Part shown: in pieces, positions 47,742 through 59,181 of the stretch | Layout of the letters: each line of letters begins with the position of its first letter | How positions within the stretch are numbered: position 1 is the first letter of the stretch | DNA from: Elmis aenea | Taxonomy: Eukaryota; Arthropoda; Insecta; Coleoptera; Elmidae | NCBI GenBank assembly: GCA_947652605.1 | Contig: OX393578.1 | Location: 39,499,470 to 39,563,469 of the forward strand | DNA length: 64,000 nt | Direction of reading: 5' to 3' | The notes under the pieces: generated by a model | Database searches by the model: none | Told to the model about the DNA's origin: nothing | Seen by the model: the letters and a program-made list of their open reading frames with translations, nothing else | Program-made: the position numbers and the translations under genes

Positions 47742-48314
47742 GTTTTAACATCATTTAAAAATTCATTACATTACGATCATTTTTATTTGTTTACATTTTT
47801 ATATAAAATTATATATTTTACAACTAATTCAAAGAAACAAAGCTGTCCTGTATTTACAAAACCAAGTTAAATAAATTGGTTCATGGGCACCAAGAGATTT
47901 ATCCTCTTTTGAATTTAAAGAAAATGTTTAAACTATTCGATTCTACTGGCGCATAATATATCATACACATTTCAAAATGAAAATCGTTCTATTGTTTTTA
48001 GTCTGCAGAAATATTTTCAGCACATGTTATTAGGATCAAAAAATTAAACTATCAATAATTATTAATGATATATTTACAGTCAAATAATAAATACTTAATA
48101 CTTAAAAAAAGTGTTTATTTAATAGAAAATGTTTATGGATTTTTGAGTCCAGACTTATCTTCTACAGACAAATTGGTACAAATATTTGAAATTAAAAAAA
48201 AATTATTTACATTAAACTGTAGATAATTTTTTTGTCTACATAACGAAATTTATTGTAAACATTGAGTTCTCCCTTACAAGTCCCGTATTGGTATGCATTT
48301 TAGGACGTCTTGTG

Positions 48315-49123
48315 CAGGGTGTTTCGTAAAAAATGCGAAAAAATTCGGGAGGTGATTCCTTATCAAAAATTAAGGGGTCTTTTAGATAAAATTTGTTCCT
48401 TAGACGTCCCCTTTCGGAGTTACACCCCCCTAAAGGGGACCGGTAAAATTAGGTTTTTATTTTATTTCTCAAATTTGGAGAAATGTAGGAGAATGATATT
48501 TGGTAGAAGTTTTATACTTATTAAAAGGTTTCCCATAGTAATATTTTCAATCATCGTAAAACCTACAGTTTTGGAGTAAAAAATAATATAACTGAACATG
48601 CACTATTAAATATTCCAATATACAACGATTCATTTTGGTGGTTACCATGGTTTGTTTATGTTCATATTGGGTAGAATTGACGGGCGTTTTAGCGTTGTCG
48701 CCGCGTAAACGTTAAAATGAATTACACCCGTCAATTATAAAGTTAAAGAATAAAATAAGTTTCTAAATAAATCAAGCTTTCATGACAAAAATTTCTAATT
48801 GCAAAGTCTCAATCCACCAAACAGTTCTGATTAAAAAAAACAACAGGGGTCAATTTTTCCAGCCCCCTGTGAAGGTGGGATATGATTGAAAATATTACTA
48901 TGGAAAACCTTTTATTGAGTATAAGACTTCTACCAAATATCATTCTCCTACATTTATCCAAATTTGAGAAATAAAATAAAAACCTAATTTTACTGCTCCC
49001 CTTTAGGGGGGTGTAACTCCGAAAGGAGACGTCCAAGGAACAAATTTTATCTTAAAGACTCCTCTTAATTTTTGATAAGGAATCACCTACCGAATTTTTT
49101 CGCATTTTTTACGAATCACCCTG
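48315..49123. mobile_element. Foldback element with ~240-bp inverted arms
   Basis: The left arm (48315 to about 48556) and right arm (about 48885-49123) are inverted copies sharing CAGGGTG ends, GGAGTTACACCCCCCTAAAG-type sequence and a TTTATTTCTCAAATTTGGA-type segment. The right end is followed by TA; the left flank is TG, so the duplication is not certain. Similar short frames read from both arms are mirror artefacts. The spacer is about 330 bp and AT-rich. Confidence 0.85.
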
Positions 49124-51384
49124 TATATTTAAATCCCCATTCAAGATATAAATATATTCTAAAATCTGTTTATGTAAATATTCGTCAGTGTGATACATTG
49201 TTTTAATATTTGAAATCCATATTTTGGACTTGTCCACTTTTAACACCTTCCATCATTAGATAATAATGTCCTTAAACCATGTCTTAATAACCAAAGAAAC
49301 AAATTCTGAAAAAATGAGTGCTTCACGTTAGTCTCGCACGACTAACCTTTATATTCCTTTTGGTTAGTTAGATCTCTCTAACAAGTCTAAAAATTCGAAT
49401 AGTATACCATAATTTCATGAAAATATACATATCTTTTCATAAATCATATTGTTGGGATACATATACTAAGAATGCAACTGTTTCCTCAGTTAGTTTTAAA
49501 AAATGCACATGGTGTATCTTTATAATGAAGAAAATATCGACCATCTAATCTACAAAATTTTATTAACCATGCCACAAGGATATAATATTTTAACACTGCA
49601 TGATTTTCCATAGTACCAACGAAATTTAATATTTTATTAAAAGCCCTAAACTCAACTACTTAAATTACTGCATTCTATGGGGCGAACCTACTGTTATTAT
49701 AACCAAGCATAGTAATATTGTTTACGAATAAATTGTTGAATCAATCACTTTGTCTCTTGGTACAGTGGTAACAGATCATTATTGTATTACATTCTAGTGC
49801 TAGCCGGTCATCAACAACAGTTACACATCTGAAATGTGTAGTGACGAACGGAAATATAACGTTGACATGTCTATAAATACGCGATTCAACATAAAATAAA
49901 ATAACATTAAAACTGGATGCCCAAAATACAACTGCACACACAGATGGTTAACTTCGACGTTCTTTTAACTAATTACTGATTGGATTCAAATTTAAACAGA
50001 TAAGCTTCCGGGTCAGCATCAATAGTAATTAATTTTACGCTTGATATCCTACGGATAAGTTATAAATCAACATAAGGATATTTGATCGGATGATAGAAAT
50101 ATGACCCTATCTGTTTTACAGCGTGCGAATGAACTCCCTAACACTTATTGCAGAGATATTTATGTCACTTAAATAATTATTACTCCCAGCGAAATGGGAG
50201 TGTTTTAATTAATACGAAAAGTCGTTAAGCGCTTTAAAAGGGTTATTGGAAGTTGCCGACAATATTCAATTTATCCTTGTTTCCAACAAGCGGATAAAAA
50301 GCACATTTCCGAAATTTCAGAACAATTCAAAATATTTTGGAATGCAAGGTAGAAATTAAGGGGTGATTAGCACTGTTGTAATTCATAACAGTCCTGAAAA
50401 AAAATTGGCAAATTTTGACCATTTGCACGATAAAAAAGGTGAGAAGAAAAATAAAAAACATTAAACGCTCTCTGCGTTTGCAAATACTCGTTGGGTATGG
50501 TGTCGAAGTTAGTTAACTGGATATTCGCTATATTCACTTAAGAAAATTTATTGCATGTCTGCTTGTCTAGTATTTCAAAATAAGTCCGCTGATCACAAAA
50601 ATGTCTTAGCAGCGGTCAACTCCCGTAAAAATCACTAAGTGGTTTATCTATCGACCACCAATAATTATCTCCCATTTCTTACCGTGACGTATATGTTATT
50701 GTACTGTTCTTTATTGCTTTTCTTGATATTTTTAATAAGTTACACCTTACACATTTTATATTAACTTTGCTGAGTAGTCAATTAAGCTTGTACCATGTAT
50801 TAAAACCATTGTTTAAATTAAAAATATCACAAACAATTTACAACAATTTGAAGTTACTGTATGTCTGGAATACTTAATTTTACTTTATTAAAATTGTAAA
50901 TATACAAGAAAATGTTTTATTTAAAAAAACAAAACTTATACTAACATTTATTCCAAATAAGTGGTCTAATAAACAACCACCTTGCCATAGTGGTACCCAG
51001 AAAATGAGAATGGACCGTTGGTTGAACGTAGAAACCAATAATGGTTATTTACTACATTACAAAGGTTAACACAGAATTGGGATTTTAATTTTTGGTTATA
51101 ATTTTGACTCTAGGGCTTGCAAGAAATCGGCAAATTTTATGATTGACTTTACCATTTGTTACTAATTAACTAATGGTTTTTCGGTTTCTGAAAAATTATC
51201 TGTTTTTAGTCGAAATATCCGCATAAATGCAAAAATGAAAGTAAATATTTTGCACTGGAATAGAAATTTTAATTAGATGAAAATTGTATAAATTAAAATT
51301 TAATAGAAATATTTATTTAATAATAACAAAAATTAACCATTAAATAAAATACTTCTCAATTTTCAATGTTTATATATGTATGCA
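49124..51384. other. AT-rich intergenic sequence, nothing recognised
   Basis: No gene, RNA or repeat with definable ends was seen. The same applies to 52008-52883 and 47750-48314. Confidence 0.5.
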
Positions 51385-52007
51385 CAGGGTTGTCCAACTT
51401 CGATGGGATTGCATGGGTATCTCGCTTAATATTCAAGATAGAGAAACGGTTAAATTAGGTACCAAAAATGTGCAGTTTTTTGAGACACTCAGAAGCGTTT
51501 TTAAAAATATTCTATTTTGAGTTATAAAAAAAAGTGTTTTTTTGTCATATTTATAATATGTCATATCTCTGTTATTGTTGCAAATATTGAAGAAATTTAC
51601 AAAGATATTTTTAGCAATTTTTATGTATAATAATTATCGAATTATACTATAATTCGATGGTACTAAAAATGTTTTTACGCTCGCCGTTAAAAAGTTATGA
51701 CACAAAGTTACCTTTTTTTAAATGGAAGCTTTAGTTGGCTATCGCCTATTTAAATTTCTTATTTTGTTCTCATTTCAAATATATAAGGGTTGATGTAGTT
51801 ATTTTTAATAATAAGCAAGTTACGAAGATATTTTAGTAAAAAAAAACATTAGGCTGGGAAAACAAAAAACAAGGTGTAAAACTTTTTAAAACTCATGCGG
51901 TACAAGTTACGAAGGTTTTTTATTTGTTGTGAAGATTTGCATCATAAATATTTAACCGTTTATCTAGCGAGACACCTATGTAGTCCCAACGAATTTGGAC
52001 CACCCTG
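51385..52007. mobile_element. Tc1-like MITE (CAGGGTTGTCCAACTTCG ends)
   Basis: An imperfect inverted repeat of about 42 bp starts CAGGGTTGTCCAACTTCG and ends CGAATTTGGACCACCCTG, including inverted ATCTCGCTTA/CTAGCGAGA motifs. TA follows the right end; the left flank is CA. The right end resembles the solo ends at 2993 and 16034 (GGTCCACCCTGTA). No coding content was seen. Confidence 0.72.
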
Positions 52008-52883
52008 TATGTACATATAATAAAATTAAATGTGGTGGACACAAAAAAATCACAAAGTAGATTTAACACAAAAATATTCACAAAGTATGTTTTTTAATAA
52101 GATAATTTTCCAGAAAGACTAATAATGATTTCAAGTAGTCAAATTTCAAAGACGAACGTAATTTTGTACCGAAATTACCGGCAATCGAAATTTGATTAAT
52201 TGAATACATTCAACCGAATTTTGATTTGTATGAAATTTGGATTAAAAAAAAACTATTACCGATTTAGATTATCACCGGTTTGCAAGCCATATTTTATTAT
52301 TAAGAGAACACATTTTCACTCAAAAGGGTATTTAGAGAAAATAAAACTCATCACAAAAGATAAATGATGCATTGTATTTTAAGTGTTAATAAACAATGAG
52401 TGTCATTTTAATTATTACATTTTGAAAATAAGACATAATTGGCTGTTTTAAAAATGACAATACTGCATTTAAATAAATTAATTATACTTAATGTTCTATA
52501 CAACGCAAAAATTACAAGCTTGTAACGAGATTTAATATTTATCGCAAGATATGGATATGTCCATGGTAAACATTTATTTCTAATTATAACTATTAAAACG
52601 CTTTTGGTTTTGATAAGTATATTTTTAAATTCTTGTTATGCGAATGCATTTAAAAACAAATTCTACACGCTCTTGATAACAGAGTCATTCATACATACAA
52701 ACAATTTTTAATCTCGACAAAAAATACTTCTATTAAAATATTATTCAGTGCAATGGATAACCTTAAGGTCGAATCAAACGTGACAAAGTTGTCTTGATAA
52801 AAGCGAGCATACAATCATGAGGATCATTAAGTATTTGGGTTAATTTTATGAGAGCATTTAAACAAGATGAAATTACTATTAAC

Positions 52884-54072
52884 CAGCGTGGATAAAAATC
52901 ATGATTTTTTAAAAATCAAAAAAATCGATTTATTTGATTTAAATCAGATTTTTTTAAATTTAAATCAAATGTACCATATTATCGAATTTAGTGACATATT
53001 CACATGCTATTTCTGTTTTGTGCTAATATATTTAATAATCAATATATTTAATTCATTGGTGAATTTTTGTCAAAATGAAAAATTAAATATAATGAATAAG
53101 AATTTTGAAAAAATCAGTGCTAAATGGTAAGGTTTAATTAATTATATACAGGGTGAGTGATTAATGCGGCATCGGTCGATTGTGGCTAAACGGCTTGAGA
53201 TATGAAGTTGATTCAAATGCTATTTTACACAGTTTTTTTATAAACAACACAATAAAAATATTTTCAAATATACAGGGTGAGTCACCTTTCTGGAAACTAA
53301 TAGCAACTTTTATATTTCAAATACAACACCCAATTTTTTATTTATTATTTTTGATCGCCTTAATTTTAGCTTTGCATCAATATAAAATACTACAGGTTTT
53401 TATACGGCGTTGTAAAAAAAAATTATTCAATGTTTTAAGTCTTTATTTAAAACATTCTTCTGAAGTTATTTTGAAATACATAGTTGTAATTTGGTATGGA
53501 CATGCAGAAAAAATTTCTCTGTTCGCTCGATATGAAAAAATTTGAATCACACATACAGGGTGGCAACTTCCATGATTTTCAAAAGCCCGTAACTCGATTT
53601 TTTCAAATGCAAACCCCTGTATTTTTTTATGTCATCGAATTCATCTTTAAAAGAGCTTCATATTTTGTTAAGTATGTCCTATACCCAAAACTCATAATTT
53701 TCGAGATATTCGACATTTTTTTTCAAATCGTTATTGAAGCAATAGAGAGCCGTGGAAATTGAAAAAACTGACTGTTCATTACGCTAACGTCAAAAACTTG
53801 TCATTTATATTTTAAATTATTGCATTTCCACAATGAATATTACTTTACAAGAGCAAATTGATATGGTTTATTCACCATTTCGTGTATTTAATTACTAATA
53901 GTAATACAATTTTATTTTATTATAAATCAATATTATATTGTAATCATATAATCTGAGATTTGAATTGAAAATTTAAAAAAAAAATCACTTGATTTAAATC
54001 AATGATTTAAAAAAAAAATCACTTGATTTAAATCGTGATTTAAATCAATTGATTTAAATCTGCTCAACCCTG
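52884..54072 (+). mobile_element. hAT-like composite repeat carrying a TACAGGGTG module, copy 2
   Basis: This second copy is highly similar to 31256-32443 over its whole length, with the same termini (one base changed at the left, CAGCGTGG) and the same three internal motifs (53149, 53273, 53556) and ATG (53833). The right subterminal zone has a duplicated AAAAAAATCACTTGATTTAAATC-like unit. The flanks CTATTAAC and CTGTTTTA do not match. The right side abuts a LINE fragment, so one flank was probably rearranged. Confidence 0.85.
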
Positions 54073-54126
54073 CTGTTTTAAAAAAGAATTTTTAGTTGAT
54101 GCTGTTTATAAAGTAAACAAAGACCT

Positions 54127-54873
54127 TCAATTTATGAATATTCGCAGGAACACCACCTTTTTCTTAATGCCGCTAAGTCTGCGTGGATGCTGTTTGGTAA
54201 TCAGAAAGTTGTTTCGGAAATAAACAACGCGATAGCTATTAAAGTTAATGGTGTCAATGTACCATTTGTCGAATCTTTCAAAACTCTGGGGCTCACCTTG
54301 GATAATTCTTTTAGACACAGAAATCATGTATCAAAATGCATACAAAAAGCATACCTAAATTTAAAACTTTTATATCCTCACCGAAGCTATCTTAATACTT
54401 ATGTAAAAAAAATGTTATGCGAGGCAATGGTACTCTCACATTTCAATTACGCGGCACCAGTTTATGGCCACTGCTTAGATTACGATACTAAATGTAAAAT
54501 TCAAAGGGTTCAAAACAGTTCTTTTAGATTTGTTTATGGCATAAGAAAATTTCAAAAAATTTCCCTTAAATGTAAGTTAATGGGATGGGTCAATATGCAA
54601 AATAAACGTATCCTACAAAGCGTCACTCTGTACCATAATTTATTTCTGTCTAAAGCTCCTAAATATTTACTAAACAAAATTACCTTCAGAACTGATGTCC
54701 ACAACTTGAACGTCAGGAATAGGGGTCGTATCAGTCCACCACAACACAAAACTAAGTTCTTTGAACGATCATTTTCTTTTAATATTTACAAATTATACAA
54801 CTCTATTCCGGACAGTTTGAAAATCTGTGACTCAAAGTCCTTTAAGAGAAAGGTTTTACCGTATTGTGGCTGA
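54127..54873 (+). pseudogene. C-terminal fragment of a LINE reverse transcriptase
   Basis: From about 54133 the frame reads a segment containing LNAAKSAWMLFG and then, from the ATG at 54187, 228 residues: FKTLGLTLD (thumb), HRNHVSKC, LYPHRSYL, LSHFNYAAPVYG, IQRVQNSSFRFVYGIR, and a basic C-terminal tail ending SFKRKVLPYC. This is the post-catalytic region of a LINE reverse transcriptase. The catalytic F/YxDD and upstream domains are absent. Just upstream (about 54077-54130) matching sequence reads in another frame, so there is a one-base frameshift near 54131. The clade is uncertain (CR1-, I- or Jockey-related). Confidence 0.75.
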
Positions 54874-55201
54874 GGGCAGGCTATTATTGTAGTAATTTTT
54901 TTTTTTTTTAATCAGATTTTGTTGAATCAGATTTGCAAGTTTTGGCAGTTAACATGTGGATGGGTTGTTTTTGGAAATATTATTTTGTCTTCTACATTAT
55001 AAATGTTGCCTCATATTTATATTCATATTTTTATTATTTTTATTATTATAAGTTTTATTTTGAATGTACCTTCAAACAAGGTTGAGTGGAAGAGCAATCC
55101 ATTGTTCTAGACAATGGATTGAACTATGCCTTGCGGTTGCCATATAACATATATGTAATAATATTGTTGTACTGTTTGTTTGTTTCTTATGGCAATAAAG
55201 C

Positions 55202-55202
<1 letters not shown>

Positions 55203-55253
<51 letters not shown>
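55203..55253 (+). repeat. (ATT)17 microsatellite, tail of a LINE
   Basis: Seventeen perfect ATT units (51 bp) directly follow the LINE 3' UTR. It probably grew from the tail made during retrotransposition. Its translation gives runs of Ile, Leu or Asn, depending on frame and strand, that should not be read as protein. Confidence 0.97.
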
Positions 55254-55257
<4 letters not shown>

Positions 55258-55431
55258 ACAACCGTAGAAAACAGTGAGAACGCTTTCAAGTTCTTAAGGA
55301 TTGATTCGCAACAATGTTTTTTTCGCAGTAAAATTGAAAAAAAAAACAAAAGAAATTGTAATATTGCACGTTGAAGAGCAATACAGATAAAAGCTTTAAA
55401 AGGAGAAGTTTTGGTACAAAAACGAGATATA

Positions 55432-55806
55432 CAGGGTGATTCATGACTATTATTTTAAGAAGAAACCTCCATAAACCTTATATTTTTGTAAATAGTGGAA
55501 AATTTTTCATCGAATGACGTTTAAATGTTTTTTATACGACGCCATTTGTCATACTGGCGATAGTCAACTCTTTTTTTGAAATTACATGCTATACTTCTTT
55601 TTTAATCTTTCTGATAGAGAATTAAATTCTAAAAATCCGATAGTGCATTTTAATATTTCGATGATCAATCATTATTTTGTGAGTTGTTTAGTCAAATACA
55701 ACGATTTTGTGAAAAATATTAAATAATTTTTACTCATTTTTCTTAATTTTTTTTTTGTATGCTTCTCTTTTTAATGCACTATCGGATTTAGAATTTAATT
55801 CTCTAT
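55432..55806. repeat. Partial Tc1-like MITE related to 24228-24620, with internal inverted repeat
   Basis: It starts TATACAGGGTGATTCATGAC and shares AAGAAACC, a CATAAACCTTATA-like segment and ATCCGATAGTGCATT with the 24.2-kb element. GAGAATTAAATTCTAAA(A)ATCCGATAGTG-like sequence recurs inverted at about 55770-55804. The matching right terminus is missing. Confidence 0.6.
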
Positions 55807-57780
55807 TAGAACCAGGGCATGAAACCGGTTTAAAACATTTTAATTTCATGAAATATTGCAAGTTTACCTATAAAATATCGTTTTAAACAGAAAACATGGC
55901 CAAAAAAAGTATCCACAATATAATGTAAAAAATTATGTGGCATTCCATATAAAACTATGTATAATTAAACTTTTAAAATATTTTACACTGGCATTGTTAA
56001 ATCGCTAAATATTAATATTTTGTTAAATATCTGTTTCCATCAATATTAAAAAAAAAACGATTGGTTTTAGGTGGAGAGAAGTTTTTACTTTTTTGAAAAG
56101 AATTTAATTTGTAATCTAAAATATTAAAAATATACAGGGTGTTGTATTTTAAGTAAAAAAGTAACAACGGTGCGCGGAAACAAACACTCGGATAGCTGAA
56201 AATAGTGTTAAGTTACGTCACTCATGATCTTTAGCAAATTTTGTTTGGATTTTTTAAAAGTTTAAATAATAAAAGATGTAAAGGAAATACGCACTAGGTG
56301 GACGGACACCTTGTAGGTATATTAGCTCGTAGCGATCGCCAGCCCCAATACCATGTATAACACGCATCACCCCCATTCCATATCTACTTGCCGTTTCATA
56401 TATGTCGGTTTCGGACTGCAGAAAATGCAGGCCGGGTATTCATTTTATAAAACACGGCCTTTGTTACAAAGTATAAATATCGAGCGTAACTGCACAAAAA
56501 ACGACAATATAACGGTTTAAAGTAAAAATTAAAATTTTTAAATAACATGCATTATTTCATTTACGTAAATCTGAAGGAGATGCAGTCTTGGACCCCCCCA
56601 TGGGAGAGCCGCCTCTGGATATTACTTATTTATAAAATGAAATTTTTTAATGTTTTCGTATCGACTACAAATATGTAAGGATGTATTTTAAACCTGTAGA
56701 AAATACACAAGGTATCCCAAAGATCATTACAGCCTCTAAAAATATTGCGTTTATGTTAAGATATAACCATAACAAACAATTTTCATTAATAAATTGATGT
56801 TAAACCTGCATAAAATAACATTAAAATTTAGATTTATATTAAAAAGGCGTTATCAAGCGTTACTTTCAAATAGTGTGTAACAAAAACCAGATGGCATTTT
56901 TTTTATCTTTTCAGTAATAGAAACTTTTTATTAGTTTTAATTTTAATAATGATTTTTGAGCTAATTTTTGTGCATAGTTTTAATTCAAGAAGATTTAATT
57001 AAAGGATACAAAATTACCAATTAATTTTGTTAGAGAACTGATAAGTATATTACAAATGAAATCTAAGGATTGTAATACCAAATTATATTTTATAAAAGTC
57101 ATGTCACATGACAAAGGTATTCGCTTCAAGAAGAAATAAATTTCTGAATATAACCAGTTATAAAACGTTTCAAACTCACATTAAATCGTGAATTAAATGC
57201 ACCTATGTAAAGTTAAAACAGATATCTTATTACTTTTCCAATGATACCCAATTTGGAATAGATATTTACTCCCATATTAGCATAAACGCATAATTTAGAT
57301 ACAATTTATTTACCGATGCGAGAATAATTTAGATCATTTAAAAATAACTTCACAGTTTATGGCTGCACATAAAATTAATTCAAAACTATAACGAACACAA
57401 CATTCATTTCTATTTTTATAACTCGTTGAAAGCAAATTGCACAACACATACTTAGTGTTTTTAAGATGTTTTTTTAATTTTGACACTGAACTTGTGTGGC
57501 TCGTACAGAAAAAAACGTAACAGAATTAGTTGTAGCTTGGACGATGTCCACAGCTAATTTGCTTTTTTTTTCCTGTACGAAACAGTTTTTTGTTTGCATT
57601 TCCTGCAATTCAATACAGCAGTGGTCGAAAGGTAAAAACGCTTAACATATTTTTTTTACCACTGACTCATAAAAAACTGAATAATACTCGGAAAAAAGCG
57701 GATACAAAATAGCGAGTTTTTGCTTTGTCCTTTGAAGTAATAATGTAATTTAGTGGTACTTATGAAAATATTCCTTGATC
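55807..57780. other. Intergenic sequence with solo element ends
   Basis: A TATACAGGGTGTTGTATTT end lies at about 56132. CAGGGCATGAAACCGG at about 55813 and GAGCCGCCTCTG at about 56606 look like unpaired hAT-type ends. Nothing coding was seen. The last 14 bases before the LINE are its 5' target duplication partner region. Confidence 0.45.
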
Positions 57781-59181
57781 ATTTTCCATGATGAGGACGG
57801 AAAGGACACTCAAAATCCCTTCCAAAAGAGCAGGAGGCTCGCGAGATCTCCTTTGAGAACAAGAAGTCACTCCTTAGTAAACCAAAACGAAACAAATCAA
57901 CACCAAAATGTAAAATTATCAACAGCATCCCAACAAAAAGGCTCTTCAACGCTGTACAACAACGATACTCAAGGATTTTTCCTCCCAAAAGAAGAATCGG
58001 CAAAAATAAAAACCCTAGAATCCCAGCTCAATGCAGCCAACAAAGAGATACAAGAATTAAGAGAGATGATCGCTTCTTTACAATCTAATAAAAATTATAG
58101 CCCAATCAACTCGGATGAAGAAGAGGAACTAGTAGCTAAAGAAACAGCTTGGCTATTACCAAAATATAAAAAGAGAAAAATGGCATTATCACCAGAACAA
58201 AAGGTAATTAGTTCTAAACCTACACCAAATTCAGACGTTGCAAAAAAACATAAACCACCACCAGTGGTTCTGAGCAATATAGAAGATTATACCGAAATAA
58301 ATCAGGCCCTAAAGACCAGAAACTTGAACTTTAAAGCCAACTTAATGAATAATAACCAATTAAAAATTAACGTTGATACCGAACTGGAATACAGAGAAGT
58401 AACAAACCTCATGAACGATGCCAAAATAGAATGGCACACGTATGAGAACAAACAAACAAGACCCATTAGAGTCATGGCTAGGAATTTGCACCCAACTTGC
58501 AAGCCGGAAGACATCAAAGACGAACTAACAAGTAGAGGTTTCAAAATACTTGATGTAGTAAATAAAATCAGAAAAACTAAAGAACATGGCAGAGTGGTGA
58601 CTACCCCACTTCCTTTGTTCATGCTGACCTTCGAAAATTCGGAAGAGATTAAAAAGATCTATGAAATACAATACCTATGCCATATGAGGATCAAAATCGA
58701 AGCACTCAAAAATAACAAATTAATCCCGCAGTGTAAGAGGTGTCAACGATATGGTCATACCCAGAGATTCTGCCAACGCGAAGCTAATTGCGTTAAATGT
58801 GCCGGCAAACACTTAACCACCGAATGCAGCAAACCAAAAAATGATCCACCAAAGTGCTCCAACTGCGCAGAGGCCCACCCTGCAAATTATCGTGCCTGTT
58901 TAGTTGCAAAAGAACTTCAAAAGAGAAGAGATAACCTAATCAACTCTAAGAAACCACAATATACCCAACAGAAAATATTTTCAAGCAAAAAAATTACCAA
59001 TGAGGTATCATTTGCGCAAGCAGTCCAAGCTAGCAAAACCCAACCTGGTCCAAAGCTAAATGAACAACAAACAATAATGCAGATGATGCAGAATTTGACA
59101 AATTTGATGAACAAATTCTCAGAAAGGCTGGACAGATTGGAAGCCAAGCACACTGGAACAGCAGCTCGAGGAACAAATTAA
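57775..59181 (+). CDS. LINE ORF1: gag-like zinc-knuckle RNA-binding protein, 5'-truncated
   Basis: This is the gag-like nucleic-acid-binding protein of the jockey element, expected to coat LINE RNA in a ribonucleoprotein. Numbering from 57775, residues 73-105 look like a coiled coil, a conserved gag central region spans about 200-310, and three CCHC knuckles follow. They are C320-C323-H328-C333, C342-type C339-C342-H346-C351, and C361-C364-H368-C375. A second heptad-like Leu/Met stretch spans about 433-456. There is no in-frame ATG near the 5' end: the open frame starts at a TTG, an in-frame TGA lies at 57763, and the first seven codons are target-duplication sequence. The native start is therefore missing and the protein is probably not initiated normally. 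It overlaps ORF2 by one base (TAATG at 59179-59183), as expected for coupled termination and reinitiation. Confidence 0.9.
   Translation: MIIFHDEDGKDTQNPFQKSRRLARSPLRTRSHSLVNQNETNQHQNVKLSTASQQKGSSTLYNNDTQGFFLPKEESAKIKTLESQLNAANKEIQELREMIASLQSNKNYSPINSDEEEELVAKETAWLLPKYKKRKMALSPEQKVISSKPTPNSDVAKKHKPPPVVLSNIEDYTEINQALKTRNLNFKANLMNNNQLKINVDTELEYREVTNLMNDAKIEWHTYENKQTRPIRVMARNLHPTCKPEDIKDELTSRGFKILDVVNKIRKTKEHGRVVTTPLPLFMLTFENSEEIKKIYEIQYLCHMRIKIEALKNNKLIPQCKRCQRYGHTQRFCQREANCVKCAGKHLTTECSKPKNDPPKCSNCAEAHPANYRACLVAKELQKRRDNLINSKKPQYTQQKIFSSKKITNEVSFAQAVQASKTQPGPKLNEQQTIMQMMQNLTNLMNKFSERLDRLEAKHTGTAARGTN

Larger units (their letters stand above)
54073..55253 (+). mobile_element. 5'-truncated non-LTR retrotransposon ending in (ATT)17
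   Basis: A partial reverse transcriptase ORF is followed by about 330 bp of 3' UTR, then GGCAATAAAGCC directly joined to seventeen ATT units (55203-55253). Simple-repeat tails of this kind are usual for several LINE clades (CR1, I, RTE) and explain the microsatellite. The left edge abuts the end of a hAT-like composite repeat at 54072, and I could not find a convincing target duplication. Confidence 0.75.

Noticed and set aside
48310..49036. Two similar frames on opposite strands reading SFRSYTPLKG
   Set aside because: They are the same inverted-repeat arm read in mirror orientation, not a gene pair.
53180..53762. 121- and 88-codon frames inside the composite repeat
   Set aside because: Similar frames in the 31-kb copy are broken by small indels, there are no recognisable motifs, and they lie in what looks like the captured untranslated region.
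55086..55374. Frames with long Ile, Leu or Asn runs on both strands
   Set aside because: They are translations of the (ATT)17 LINE tail.
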